The notes below the pieces were generated by a model that worked only from the letters and a program-made list of their open reading frames with translations, had not been told where the DNA came from and did no database searches. Below, in pieces: positions 52,459 to 61,245 of a stretch of DNA of 64,000 nt. Numbering within the stretch: position 1 is the first letter of the stretch; each line of letters opens with the position of its first letter. This DNA comes from Cytophagaceae bacterium (lineage in GTDB: Bacteria; Bacteroidota; Bacteroidia; Cytophagales; Spirosomataceae), in contig CANHGO010000006.1 in assembly GCA_947460975.1 (NCBI GenBank), positions 1 through 64,000 of the forward strand, in the 5' to 3' direction. The position numbers were made by a program, and so were the translations under genes.

Positions 52459-54912
52459 ATGATTTACACTTTACCACCCCAATCATTAAAATCATTATTG
52501 ATTAGCTTAGATAGTAGGCAGATTTATGACGCTCCTAATACGGCTTTCTTTGCAGTCAGGGGTATTCATCATGACGGACACCAATACATTGAAAACTTAT
52601 ATAAAAGCGGCATCAAAGAATTTATCGTAGAAAAGGTAGCATGGACCGGTATTTTATCTGAGAAAGCAAAAAAATGGAACGATGCGGATTTTCATGTAGT
52701 AGAAAATAGTATTCAAACTTTACAAAATTTAGCGGCCCTACATCGTAGTAAATTCGACTACGATCTTGTGGCAATTACAGGTTCAAACGGTAAAACTATT
52801 TGCAAAGAGTGGCTTGCTACTTTACTGAATGGAACTTATAATTTGGTCAAAAGTCCCAAAAGTTTTAATTCACAAATAGGAGTTCCATTATCTGTATGGG
52901 CCATGAAACCTAATCACAATTTGGGGATATTTGAAGCAGGTATTTCGCAACCTGGTGAAATGGCAAATTTAGAAACCATTTTAAAACCAAGCCATGGAAT
53001 TTTAACCCATTTTGGAGAAGCTCATGGAGCTAATTTTGGAAATGAAGATTTAAAATTGCAAGAAAAATTAAAGCTCTTCAAAACGAGTAAAACTCTGATT
53101 TATCGATCAGGAAAATGGGATAAACTAATCCATACCTACATAAAAAGTATAAATCCGGGAATTGAACTGATCGAATGGAGCACAGAGGATCCAACTAAAA
53201 ATATTTTTGTTCATTTTAATAGATCTGCCCATGAAACTCAAATTAAATTAAAGAAAGCGTCGCAAAGCGAACCTTTTATAGACATAAAAACGGAATTAAC
53301 GGATGATGCTTCCTTAGAAAACATATGCCACTGTTTAATCATGGCCCATGTGTTAGCCATGGATAATTTAGCATTAAACCAAGCTATACGAAGAGTAAAG
53401 CCAATATCCATGAGGCTAGAAATAAAAGAAGGACTCAGGGATATAAAAATAATTGATGACTCTTATAACAACGACATCGATGGGTTAAGGCTGGCTTTAC
53501 CCCTATTAATGAAATATGAGACAAAGAAAAAAATATTAATTCTAAGCGATTTTCTAGAAACTGGTTTACCCGAAGAAAACTTATACAATGAAATAAATAC
53601 CATGATATTAAATCAAAAAATTGATTTAATCATAGGTATAGGTAGCCAAATTTCAAGAAATAAAGATAAAATTACCGGAATTGAGGTTTATCAATCGACG
53701 GAAGAATTTTTGAAATCAGGAAAGTTAAATTCATTTTACAATGCAGCCATCCTATTGAAAGGGGCTAGAAAATACAATTTTGAAAAGCTAGTGTATGCAT
53801 TAGAAAATAAATCACATTGCACCCAATTAGAAATAAATTTAGATGCACTTCAACATAACTTAAGTTACTATAAAAATAAAATAGGCCTAGAAACCAAATT
53901 AATGGTCATGATAAAGGCTTTTGCCTATGGAGCGGGCGCTGTGGAAATTGGTCAAATACTCCAGCAACAAGGAGTGGATTATCTGACAGTTGCTTATACT
54001 GATGAAGGAGTTGAATTACGCAAAAACGGAATTTATACACCCATTATGGTGATGAACCCCCAAATTGAAGAATTTACAAAACTAATTGAATATTCATTAG
54101 AGCCAGAAATCTATAGTTTTGAATTACTAAAAGCATTAGATGAATATTGCCTTTTAAATGAACAAAACATTAAAATACATATCAAATTAGATACTGGTAT
54201 GAAAAGATTAGGTTTTGAAAGCCACGAAATAGAATCATTAGCTAACTGTTTAGCAGAAATGCCACAATTATGGGTAGTCAGTATGATGAGCCATCTAGTA
54301 GCCTCAGAAAGTATAGAGCATGATTTGTTTACGAAAAACCAAATCGCCGAATTTAAAAAAATGTCTACCATATTAGCTCAAAAATTAAGCTATAAGCCCC
54401 TTTTACATATAGCAAATTCAGCTGCAATAGAGAATTATCCAGAAGCAAAATTGGATATGGTCAGATTAGGAATCAGTTTATATGGCATTACACAAAACCA
54501 AAAAGAAATTAAAAAAATCGAAAACGTTCTAACGTTAAAAACTTTTATATCTCAAATAAAACAGATTGACAAAAACGAAACAGTTGGATATGGTAGAAAA
54601 GGAAAAGTAAATAAAAAAAGCACCATTGCCACATTAGCTATTGGCTATGCGGATGGCTACCCAAGATCACTCGGAATGGGAAAAGGACACTTCGAAATTA
54701 ATGGAGAATTATGCCACACCATTGGAGCCATTTGTATGGACATGACGATGGTCGACATAAGTCATTTAAAGCATGTAGCGACCGGAGATACGGCTTTAGC
54801 CTTTGGCGGAAAAATACAATTATCAGAAATAGCTAATAATGCCAACACAATCCCTTACGAAATAATGACTAACATCAGCAGTCGGGTTAAAAGAGTCTAC
54901 ATAAAAAATTAG
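52459..54912 (+). CDS. murF-alr: MurF-alanine racemase fusion (bifunctional)
   Basis: The 817-residue protein joins MurF (1 to about 455; P-loop GSNGKT at 108-113; DDSYNNDIDGLRLAL near 334) to a fold-type III alanine racemase (about 458-817). The racemase has PLP-lysine Lys486 in MIKAFAYGAG and catalytic Tyr711 in VGYGRKG. The racemase makes D-Ala and MurF adds D-Ala-D-Ala to UDP-MurNAc-tripeptide. The fusion is common in Bacteroidota, so both ends of peptidoglycan side-chain supply are tied in one chain. It has no neighbour in its operon and is followed by a terminator. Confidence 0.95.
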   Translation: MIYTLPPQSLKSLLISLDSRQIYDAPNTAFFAVRGIHHDGHQYIENLYKSGIKEFIVEKVAWTGILSEKAKKWNDADFHVVENSIQTLQNLAALHRSKFDYDLVAITGSNGKTICKEWLATLLNGTYNLVKSPKSFNSQIGVPLSVWAMKPNHNLGIFEAGISQPGEMANLETILKPSHGILTHFGEAHGANFGNEDLKLQEKLKLFKTSKTLIYRSGKWDKLIHTYIKSINPGIELIEWSTEDPTKNIFVHFNRSAHETQIKLKKASQSEPFIDIKTELTDDASLENICHCLIMAHVLAMDNLALNQAIRRVKPISMRLEIKEGLRDIKIIDDSYNNDIDGLRLALPLLMKYETKKKILILSDFLETGLPEENLYNEINTMILNQKIDLIIGIGSQISRNKDKITGIEVYQSTEEFLKSGKLNSFYNAAILLKGARKYNFEKLVYALENKSHCTQLEINLDALQHNLSYYKNKIGLETKLMVMIKAFAYGAGAVEIGQILQQQGVDYLTVAYTDEGVELRKNGIYTPIMVMNPQIEEFTKLIEYSLEPEIYSFELLKALDEYCLLNEQNIKIHIKLDTGMKRLGFESHEIESLANCLAEMPQLWVVSMMSHLVASESIEHDLFTKNQIAEFKKMSTILAQKLSYKPLLHIANSAAIENYPEAKLDMVRLGISLYGITQNQKEIKKIENVLTLKTFISQIKQIDKNETVGYGRKGKVNKKSTIATLAIGYADGYPRSLGMGKGHFEINGELCHTIGAICMDMTMVDISHLKHVATGDTALAFGGKIQLSEIANNANTIPYEIMTNISSRVKRVYIKN

Positions 54913-54975
54913 AATCGGTTTTAAAGAACAATTGAACAACCTGAAAAAATAAACAGTAAATCAATTCATATCATC

Positions 54976-55009
54976 AAAATCCTTAGGACTATATCTAAGG
55001 ATTTTTTTT
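54976..55009 (+). terminator. Terminator after murF-alr
   Basis: AAAATCCTTAG (54976-54986), 8-base loop, CTAAGGATTTTTTTT (54995-55009). The perfect stem with eight T is 64 bases past the stop. Confidence 0.93.
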
Positions 55010-55098
55010 GCATTATAACTAAATGCCCAAATTCACAAAATAGCATTTCAAACGAATCTAATGAAATGATTCTCGATTAAGATTTAATTAAATATATT

Positions 55099-55270
55099 AT
55101 TTAGCTTAAAAGCTAATAACTATTTAGTCGTATAGCTATATATTTAGCTTTATTGACAATAATATTTGTTTTAAAAGCTAATTAATAAAAAGGTGGGTAT
55201 ATAATTAGCCCTATTAAAGCTAAATGATACTATTTGGAAATTAATAAAGAAATACCTAAATTAGCTAAAT
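55099..55270. repeat. Field of AGCTAA/TTAGCT half-sites before the ArsR gene
   Basis: TTAGCTT-AA-AAGCTAA (55101-55116) is a perfect palindrome. Further copies or variants are TATAGCTATA (55131-55140), TTTAGCTT (55143-55150), AAAGCTAAT (55174-55182), ATTAGC (55204-55209), AAAGCTAAAT (55216-55225) and TTAGCTAA (55261-55268). Seven sites in 172 bases end 14 bases before the regulator's ATG, a layout expected of an autoregulated operator array. Confidence 0.7.
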
Positions 55271-55281
55271 AAGTAATAATA

Positions 55282-55641
55282 ATGCGTATAGAGGATATAG
55301 CAAAAGCTTTAGGAGACGAATCAAGAAGAAAAATTGTAGAATTATTGCAGTCAGGGGAATTACCTGCCACGGCCATTTTTGAACAATTTTCTTTTGCCGC
55401 ACCCACTATATCCAGACATCTTTCTGTCTTAAAGGAAGCTGGTATTGTAAGCACTCGCAGAAATGGAGTTTTTATTTACTACTCGATTGAAAAAGAAACC
55501 TTGCAAATTCTGTCCAATTGGCTCTCCCCTTTTTTACCCGAGTCAACGGAAAAAATAAAATCAATACCGAAAGAAAGATCGAGTCCTGTAAAGAAAAAAG
55601 ATTTTGAAAATCCATTTGATAAATTTCAAAGTGAATTTTAA
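55282..55641 (+). CDS. ArsR/SmtB family repressor without metal-binding cysteines (SdpR-like)
   Basis: The 119-residue winged-helix regulator has IEDIAKALGDESRRKIVELLQSGELPATAIFEQF, recognition helix APTISRHLSVLKEAGIV and wing STRRNGVFIYYSIE. No cysteine is present, so it is not a classical metal sensor; SdpR-type autorepressors look like this. The C-terminal tail (about 90-119) is charged. It sits directly behind the AGCTAA repeats and 22 bases before a small gene of unknown function, probably its co-regulated partner. Confidence 0.9.
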   Translation: MRIEDIAKALGDESRRKIVELLQSGELPATAIFEQFSFAAPTISRHLSVLKEAGIVSTRRNGVFIYYSIEKETLQILSNWLSPFLPESTEKIKSIPKERSSPVKKKDFENPFDKFQSEF

Positions 55642-55663
55642 ATATTAAAATAATTATATTTTG

Positions 55664-55999
55664 ATGAAACGATTTGTAATCATTATTCGAGGCCCAATAC
55701 AAGGAATTTCTGGCGAAAATAGTATAGCGAACGAGGAGGAATTAGAGGTGATTAAGACTTGGCTAAGAGACCTTAAATCGAAATATTCCGACATGCTTTA
55801 TCAGAAATTTACGGGTCCACAAAGTTACTTTTCAAAGAGTGGAAAAATTGAAAATAAAATAATCCAACAAATTGACGGAGGTGAAATTTCGCAAATTGTC
55901 ACCTTGATTTTGCCATCGATCGACTTGGCCACTGAAATAGCCATGAGCTTTCCGTTCCCAAATACTTTTTACACCATTGAGCTGAGAGAAATGAGTTAA
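55664..55999 (+). CDS. Small protein of unknown function, YCII-like alpha/beta
   Basis: Start taken as ATG 55664 (a TTG codon precedes it), giving 111 residues. It opens with MKRFVIIIRGPIQGI and has NEEELEVIKTWLRDLKSKYSDMLYQKFTGPQSYF and a C-terminal PFPNTFYTIELREMS. The shape suggests a small ferredoxin-like fold as in YCII/DGPF-domain proteins, but the match is weak. Its operon partner is the ArsR-type gene 22 bases upstream, so it may be the output of that switch. No signal or membrane helix. Confidence 0.75.
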   Translation: MKRFVIIIRGPIQGISGENSIANEEELEVIKTWLRDLKSKYSDMLYQKFTGPQSYFSKSGKIENKIIQQIDGGEISQIVTLILPSIDLATEIAMSFPFPNTFYTIELREMS

Positions 56000-56005
56000 T
56001 TGCAT

Positions 56006-56040
56006 AAAAAATGCCCTAAATCGATATCTAGGGCATTTTT
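56006..56040. terminator. Bidirectional terminator between the ArsR operon and fumC
   Basis: AAAAAATGCCCTA (56006-56018), 10-base loop, TAGGGCATTTTT (56029-56040), between converging genes, with T-runs on both strands. Confidence 0.92.
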
Positions 56041-56079
56041 CGGGATTCTTTATGAGAATCAAATATTTTCGAAAAAAAA

Positions 56080-57480
56080 TTATTTTATTTCTCCTACCAT
56101 ATTCTCAGGCTTGACCCAAGCATCGAACTCCTCGGCAGTTACATATCCTAAGGAAATCGCTGTTTCTTTTAGTGTAGAGCCATTTTTATGTGCCGTTTGG
56201 GCTATTTCTGCTGCCTTGTAATATCCGATTTTAGTATTTAACGCCGTAACTAGCATTAAAGAGTTATTGACATGCTTTAAAATGTTTTCATGCAAAGGCT
56301 CAATACCTACAGCACATTTATCATTAAACGCCACACATACGTCACCAATCAATCTAGCTGAATGTAGAAAGTTATAGATCATCACCGGCTTAAATACATT
56401 TAACTCGAAGTGACCGTTTGATCCACCGATACCAATCGTCACATCATTGCCCATAACCTGAGCCGCGACCATTGTCATCGCCTCACATTGTGTAGGATTA
56501 ACCTTCCCAGGCATGATGGAAGATCCTGGCTCGTTATCAGGTATATAAATCTCACCAATACCCGAACGAGGCCCAGAGGACAACATACGAATATCATTTC
56601 CAATCTTCATTAAACTCACCGCCACTGTTTTCAACGCTCCATGAGCCTCTACAATTGCATCATGAGCAGCTAAAGCTTCAAACTTATTCTCCGCCGTAAT
56701 GAAGGGTAAACCAGTCAAATTTGCAATATGCCTAGCTACATTTTCAGAATAACCTTTGGGTGTATTAATTCCAGTTCCCACCGCTGTTCCCCCTAAGGCC
56801 AACTCAGATAAATGGGCTAATGTGTTGCTGATGGCCTTTAATCCGTGGGTCAACTGTGACACGTATCCTGAAAATTCTTGACCCAAAGTCAAAGGAGTGG
56901 CATCCATAAAATGAGTACGGCCTATTTTAACCACATTTTTAAACGATTTGGCCTTAGCATCTAATGTATCCCTCAGTTTTGTTATACCTGGAATAGTTAC
57001 TTCCATTAACGTTTGATATGCGGCAATGTGCATGGCCGTTGGAAACGTATCATTCGAAGATTGCGATTTATTTACATCATCATTCGGGTGAACGAATTTT
57101 TGTTCATCCAATAAATTACCGCCTTGTAAAACGTGAGCGCGATAGGCAATAACCTCATTACAATTCATATTGGATTGAGTACCAGATCCCGTTTGCCACA
57201 CAACTAAAGGAAATTGATCTGCCCACTGACCCGCTAAAATCTCATCACAAACTGCTGAAATTAAATTTTTCTTAGCCTCGTCAAGAACACCAGCCTCAAA
57301 ATTAGTTATCGCTGCAGCCTTTTTAAGATAGGCAAAGGCACGTATAATCTCCTTTGGCATTTTATTGATATCCTGAGCGATAGGGAAATTCTCAATCGAA
57401 CGCTGAGTTTGTGCCCCCCAATATACATGAGCAGGTACTTGAACCTTTCCCATCGTATCCTTTTCAATTCTATATTCCAT
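56080..57480 (-). CDS. fumC: Class II fumarate hydratase
   Basis: The 466-residue iron-independent fumarase has [13 protein letters not shown] near 98, [13 protein letters not shown] near 142, [19 protein letters not shown] near 190 and the superfamily signature [16 protein letters not shown] near 321. It hydrates fumarate to malate in the TCA cycle. A plausible -7 promoter element lies 34 bases upstream; a bidirectional terminator closes it. Confidence 0.97.
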   Translation of the reverse strand: MEYRIEKDTMGKVQVPAHVYWGAQTQRSIENFPIAQDINKMPKEIIRAFAYLKKAAAITNFEAGVLDEAKKNLISAVCDEILAGQWADQFPLVVWQTGSGTQSNMNCNEVIAYRAHVLQGGNLLDEQKFVHPNDDVNKSQSSNDTFPTAMHIAAYQTLMEVTIPGITKLRDTLDAKAKSFKNVVKIGRTHFMDATPLTLGQEFSGYVSQLTHGLKAISNTLAHLSELALGGTAVGTGINTPKGYSENVARHIANLTGLPFITAENKFEALAAHDAIVEAHGALKTVAVSLMKIGNDIRMLSSGPRSGIGEIYIPDNEPGSSIMPGKVNPTQCEAMTMVAAQVMGNDVTIGIGGSNGHFELNVFKPVMIYNFLHSARLIGDVCVAFNDKCAVGIEPLHENILKHVNNSLMLVTALNTKIGYYKAAEIAQTAHKNGSTLKETAISLGYVTAEEFDAWVKPENMVGEIK

Positions 57481-57513
57481 ATGGCTATTTGTATTAATTT
57501 TGTAATAAGTTTA

Positions 57514-57521
57514 CAAAAATA
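57514..57521 (-). promoter_or_regulatory. -7 promoter element for fumC
   Basis: Minus-strand TATTTTTG fits TAnnTTTG exactly, 34 bases from the fumC start; a TTG-containing -33 region lies 17-22 bases further upstream but is not exact. Confidence 0.55.
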
Positions 57522-57567
57522 CCACCAAAATTGACACACAAAACAAGAAAACTAAATTATTAATACA

Positions 57568-57918
57568 ATGTTGAAAATTTACGGAATTCCAGCCTGCAAT
57601 ACAATGAAAAAAACATTTGAATACCTTCAATCAAAAGGCATTCCATTCGAATTCATAAATTATAAAAAAAATGGAATAAGCTCTACCGAACTGCAGGCTT
57701 TCATAGACCAATTAAGCCTTGACAAAGTATTTAATAAACAAGGATCCACATATAGACAATTACCAGAGGAGATAAAGTTGGCTTTAAATGATCCCAAAAA
57801 AGCATTTGAGTTTCTTTTGGAGAAAAACTCTGCCATCAAACGACCTATTCTTGTTGACAAAAACAAAATGATTGCAGGATTCAATGAATTAGAATTAGAC
57901 AAATGGCTAAATATCTAA
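57568..57918 (+). CDS. Spx/ArsC-like thioredoxin-fold reductase (YffB-type)
   Basis: The 116-residue protein has MLKIYGIPACNTMKKTFEYLQSKGIPFEFINY, with one active Cys (residue 10) in a CNTMKK site like that of YffB, and the C-terminal KRPILVDKNKMIAGFNE of the ArsC/Spx fold. It is a monothiol reductase-like protein; the arsenate-binding arginine pattern of true ArsC is not clear, so arsenate reduction is not claimed. Its TAA abuts the stop codon of the converging ABC permease gene directly. Confidence 0.88.
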   Translation: MLKIYGIPACNTMKKTFEYLQSKGIPFEFINYKKNGISSTELQAFIDQLSLDKVFNKQGSTYRQLPEEIKLALNDPKKAFEFLLEKNSAIKRPILVDKNKMIAGFNELELDKWLNI

Positions 57919-59238
57919 TTACCCTTTGTAAAACAACCATTTACCCAATTCTTTCCAGGTAACTTTCTTGCCATACATCAGAATCCCAACTCGATAAATT
58001 CGTGCTGAAACCCAACTACAGCCCAAGAATCCCAGGACTAATAACGTCATAGACAAGATTAATTCCCAAGCAGGAACTCCATAGGGTAAGCGGACCATCA
58101 TGTTGATAGGCGAAGTAAATGGGATCATCGACGCCCAAAATGCAATAGTGCTATCCGGATCTTGCATCGTGTACTGAGCCATCAAGAAGGACAGTATAAT
58201 CGGAATCATCACGATAAAAGTGAATTGCTGGGCTTCTGTTGCACTTTCCACTGCTGAACCAATCGCCGCAAATAAAGAGCTATACAGCATATATCCCACA
58301 AAAAAATAAAATAAGAAAGCGGCTATAATCATCGGTATATTCGTGCTTTCCAACACCTTCGTCACTTCAGACATAGGTGATTCTTCCTCACTTTTTGAGC
58401 TTATATTGCTTTGTTTTCCTGAGTCTATTTTTTTGATTTGGGTAATGTTATTTTTTACTTTTTCCCCATAAAATTTACTTGTAATCTGCGTTAGGCCAAT
58501 AGTCAACACAATCCATAGCAAAAACTGCGTTAGGCCAACTAAGCCCACTCCAATGATCTTTCCTAATAGCAATTGATAAGGTTTAACCGAAGAAATAATC
58601 ACCTCAATAATCCGACTGCTTTTTTCCTCAATAACCCCATTCATCACTTGAGATCCATATAACAACAAAGTAACATACAAAACCATACCCATAATTCCCG
58701 CTAAAATCATCGCTCCTCCGGAACTAGACCTTGTCTCTTGCCCGTCGGTTGACACCGTAATGGTCTTGCTATCTATGTCAACCTGAGTACTTTCATAAAT
58801 TTGAGTAGAAATACCCGCTTTCAACAATAATTCATGACGCACCTTTTGTTGAATAATCTTCTCTACAGACTCTTTTAAAGACATCCCTATATTCTTAGCA
58901 GAATAAATATGTACCCCTTTGGGATTTGTTAATACGTCCTCTGGGATACTCACAAACGCATCATAACCTTTAGACGCAAATGACATTTTCAATTCTTGCT
59001 CTTTGCCAGTAATAAAAACAAATTCAACCTCTTTATCTTCTAGGTCACTCTGTTTCCACAAACCGCTTAAATCCAATATTTCCACTCGCTTCACTTCCTT
59101 GTCTTTCATGGCTAACCAAATAGGTATCGCGTAAATAGCCGTGATTAAAACAGGGGCTAATAAGGATGAAATCCAAAAAGATTTCTTCAAAACTCTCGTA
59201 ATATATTCGCGCTGTATAATTAATAAGATCTTATTCAT
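57919..59238 (-). CDS. ABC-2 type exporter permease (NatB/YhaP-like)
   Basis: Start set at ATG 59238 (MNKILLIIQREYITRVLKKSFWISSLLAPVL), which overlaps the ATPase stop by 8 bases. The 439-residue membrane protein has an N-terminal helix, a large extracytoplasmic domain (about 60-180) and five to six C-terminal helices, the pattern of sodium-efflux NatB and related ABC-2 exporters. With the upstream ATPase it forms a two-gene exporter whose substrate (Na+, drugs or lipids) cannot be told. It ends at the zero-gap convergent stop. Confidence 0.88.
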   Translation of the reverse strand: MNKILLIIQREYITRVLKKSFWISSLLAPVLITAIYAIPIWLAMKDKEVKRVEILDLSGLWKQSDLEDKEVEFVFITGKEQELKMSFASKGYDAFVSIPEDVLTNPKGVHIYSAKNIGMSLKESVEKIIQQKVRHELLLKAGISTQIYESTQVDIDSKTITVSTDGQETRSSSGGAMILAGIMGMVLYVTLLLYGSQVMNGVIEEKSSRIIEVIISSVKPYQLLLGKIIGVGLVGLTQFLLWIVLTIGLTQITSKFYGEKVKNNITQIKKIDSGKQSNISSKSEEESPMSEVTKVLESTNIPMIIAAFLFYFFVGYMLYSSLFAAIGSAVESATEAQQFTFIVMIPIILSFLMAQYTMQDPDSTIAFWASMIPFTSPINMMVRLPYGVPAWELILSMTLLVLGFLGCSWVSARIYRVGILMYGKKVTWKELGKWLFYKG

Positions 59239-60130
59239 ATGCATTAGTTTCGTTTACAACTTGAATAAATATATCATTGAATGAAGGAATAATTTCTTGG
59301 AATTCTAACAGGTCTACATGCGAGATAATTTGAGATATGGCCTGATTAGAACTAATGCCAACCGCTAGTTTTAAGGTGGCCGACTGGTTATTCACCGACA
59401 AAATCTCCATACCTTTTAACTCTAAAGGCAGATTTCCTAAATACCTGATTTTAAATGTATTCTGCTTATATCGATTTTGAACTTCCGCTTTTTCCCCAGC
59501 TAACACAACTCTTGAATGATTAATTAACGCAATGTCATCACATAATTCCTCTACCGTTTCCATCCGATGCGTTGAAAATAAAATAGTGGTCCCACGCTCT
59601 TTAATGGCTAATATTTCATCTTTTAACATATTCGCATTAATTGGATCAAACCCAGAAAATGGCTCATCTAGAATCAAAAGTTTAGGCTCATGTACCACAG
59701 TAGCAATGAATTGAGTCTTTTGCTGCATACCCTTAGATAAATCATCCACAGGTTTATTCCACCAATCTTTAATATCCAGTCGAATAAACCAATCTTTTAA
59801 TTTCGAAATAGCCTCAGATTTTGACATCCCTTTCAACTGCGCCAAATACAATAACTGATCGCCTACTTTCATTTTCTTATACAGCCCTCTTTCTTCTGGC
59901 AAGTAGCCAATTTGATCTACGTGCTTGGCAGAGAGTGGTTCTCCATCAAAAATTATTTGTCCAGAATCAGGGGCAGTAATCTGATTAATGATCCGAATTA
60001 ACGAAGTTTTGCCAGCTCCATTCGGGCCTAACAACCCAAATATCTTAGCTCGAGGAATTTCCAAATCAATGTGATCTAAAGCCAAATGATCTGAGTACTT
60101 TTTAACTACTTGACGAACGGATAAAATCAT
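59231..60130 (-). CDS. ABC transporter ATPase (NatA-like)
   Basis: The 299-residue ATPase has Walker A GPNGAGKTS at 34-42, signature LSKGMQQKTQF near 128, Walker B LLILDEPFSGFDP near 152 and the switch His in STHRMETVEELC. The C-terminal about 80 residues are the extension typical of DUF4162/NatA-type ATPases. It partners the permease that overlaps its 3' end. Confidence 0.92.
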   Translation of the reverse strand: MILSVRQVVKKYSDHLALDHIDLEIPRAKIFGLLGPNGAGKTSLIRIINQITAPDSGQIIFDGEPLSAKHVDQIGYLPEERGLYKKMKVGDQLLYLAQLKGMSKSEAISKLKDWFIRLDIKDWWNKPVDDLSKGMQQKTQFIATVVHEPKLLILDEPFSGFDPINANMLKDEILAIKERGTTILFSTHRMETVEELCDDIALINHSRVVLAGEKAEVQNRYKQNTFKIRYLGNLPLELKGMEILSVNNQSATLKLAVGISSNQAISQIISHVDLLEFQEIIPSFNDIFIQVVNETNAYE

Positions 60131-60156
60131 ATCTAAAACAATTTTAGCTAAAATAA

Positions 60157-60202
60157 AAAATTGCGCTTACACCCATTTAGGAAATGGTATAAGCGCAATT
60201 TT
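60157..60202 (-). terminator. Terminator after the histone-like gene
   Basis: AAAATTGCGCTTA (60157-60169) pairs with TAAGCGCAATTTT (60190-60202), with an inner stem CCATTT/AAATGG. On the minus strand it ends in TTTTTTATTTT, 16 bases past the stop of the histone-like gene. Confidence 0.9.
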
Positions 60203-60217
60203 TAAAGGATAAGCGTT

Positions 60218-60607
60218 TTATTTTTTTGTAGCAGAAGTTCGAGCTGGAGCTTTTGCTGGCGCCTTCGGTTTTGTAGTACTTGCTACTGCAGGCTTAGTTG
60301 CTACCGGCTTTGGCACATCCAACAATAACGAAACTTGCTTTTGCTTAGATGCTTTTTTTGCTACTTTTTGTTTTTTTTTAGCTTCCTTAATGGCTAATTT
60401 TTTAGCTGCTTTGGCCGCTTTTTCTTTTTTCTTAGCTAAATCCTTAGCTTGTTCGTCCATCAACTTGTGGTATTTCTTAGAAATTTCTCCCAAAGCCTTA
60501 TGACTTAATTGAACCATTTTCTTAGCATTTTTCTCGCTTAACCCCTTCAATTTAGGCAATACGACTGTTGCTAAAACATCAACTAGTACTTTATCAGATT
60601 CACTCAT
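60218..60607 (-). CDS. Lys/Ala-rich histone H1-like basic protein
   Basis: The 129-residue protein has an N-terminal part (about 1-55; VLVDVLATVVLPKLKGLSEKNAKKMVQLSHKALG), which may form helices. Residues 56-129 follow, rich in Lys, Ala and Pro (AKKLAIKEAKKKQK; PKAPAKAPARTSATKK), with the makeup of histone H1 tails. No other domain is recognised. Such proteins compact DNA or bind RNA; several Bacteroidota carry H1-like proteins, but this N-terminus was not recognised. A 10-bp inverted repeat lies upstream. Confidence 0.85.
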   Translation of the reverse strand: MSESDKVLVDVLATVVLPKLKGLSEKNAKKMVQLSHKALGEISKKYHKLMDEQAKDLAKKKEKAAKAAKKLAIKEAKKKQKVAKKASKQKQVSLLLDVPKPVATKPAVASTTKPKAPAKAPARTSATKK

Positions 60608-60670
60608 AATATTATATTTTAATTATATGTTAAATCTATGTAAAGAAATTATTAATAAAAATTTTAGTGT

Positions 60671-60702
60671 GTTAAATTTTTAGAAGTGCGTGAAAATTTA
60701 AC
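60671..60702. repeat. Inverted repeat upstream of the histone-like gene
   Basis: GTTAAATTTT (60671-60680) and AAAATTTAAC (60693-60702) are perfect arms with a 12-base spacer, in the gap between the SPOUT methylase gene and the histone-like gene. It is a terminator or an operator candidate; the T-tract is poor, so termination is not certain. Confidence 0.6.
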
Positions 60703-60711
60703 ATTGAAAAA

Positions 60712-61245
60712 TTAAACATTAAGTTTAGAAACAAAATCATAGCTGACAATTCCCATGCAAACAGAGACATTTAAAGAATGTTTAGTCCCAAATTGAGGTA
60801 TTTCAAGCGAATAATCAGCTGATTCAATAAACAAATCGTTTACCCCAAATACTTCATTGCCAAACACAAAAGCATAATTATGATTTTGATCAGGTTTAAA
60901 TTCAAATAATGAGATTGAATCTTTTACCTGTTCTACGCATATTATTTTAAAACCAAGATCTTTTAAGGCTTGTATACAAATCGACGGACTTTCAAAATAA
61001 GTCCAATCCACAGATTCGTCGGCCCCTAAAGCTGTTTTAGATATTTCTCTGTGGGGAGGTTTTGCCGTTATTCCACACAAATAAATATGTGAACACCGGA
61101 AAGAATCAGCCGTCCGAAACGCTGACCCAACATTGTTCATGCTCCGGATATCATCCAAAACAAGAACAAAAGGAAACTTTTCTGAATTTTTAAATTGTGT
61201 CACATCGAGCCTGTTTAGCTCATCCATCGACAACTTTTCATTCAT
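60712..61245 (-). CDS. SPOUT (TrmH/SpoU) RNA 2'-O-methyltransferase
   Basis: The 177-residue protein has the knotted SPOUT signatures: VLVLDDIRSMNNVGSAFRTADSF (motif 1), YAFVFGNEVFGVNDL (motif 2) and LEIPQFGTKHSLNVSVCMGIVSYD (motif 3). It methylates a ribose in tRNA or rRNA; the target cannot be called from sequence. The start directly follows the desaturase stop (0 bases), so they are co-translated. Confidence 0.9.
   Translation of the reverse strand: MNEKLSMDELNRLDVTQFKNSEKFPFVLVLDDIRSMNNVGSAFRTADSFRCSHIYLCGITAKPPHREISKTALGADESVDWTYFESPSICIQALKDLGFKIICVEQVKDSISLFEFKPDQNHNYAFVFGNEVFGVNDLFIESADYSLEIPQFGTKHSLNVSVCMGIVSYDFVSKLNV

Larger units (their letters stand above)
54913..55281. other. 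369-base AT-rich intergenic region upstream of the ArsR gene
   Basis: No gene was recognised. It contains a strong terminator after murF-alr (54976-55009), then a field of AGCTAA/TTAGCT repeats (55099-55270). The remainder is A/T-rich. Confidence 0.85.

Noticed and set aside
55282-55641. Arsenic or zinc sensor ArsR/SmtB
   Set aside because: No cysteine or His/Asp metal site at the usual positions; no metal resistance genes nearby.
57568-57918. True arsenate reductase arsC
   Set aside because: The CNTMKK site is YffB/Spx-like, no ars genes lie near, and the arsenate-binding residues are not clear.
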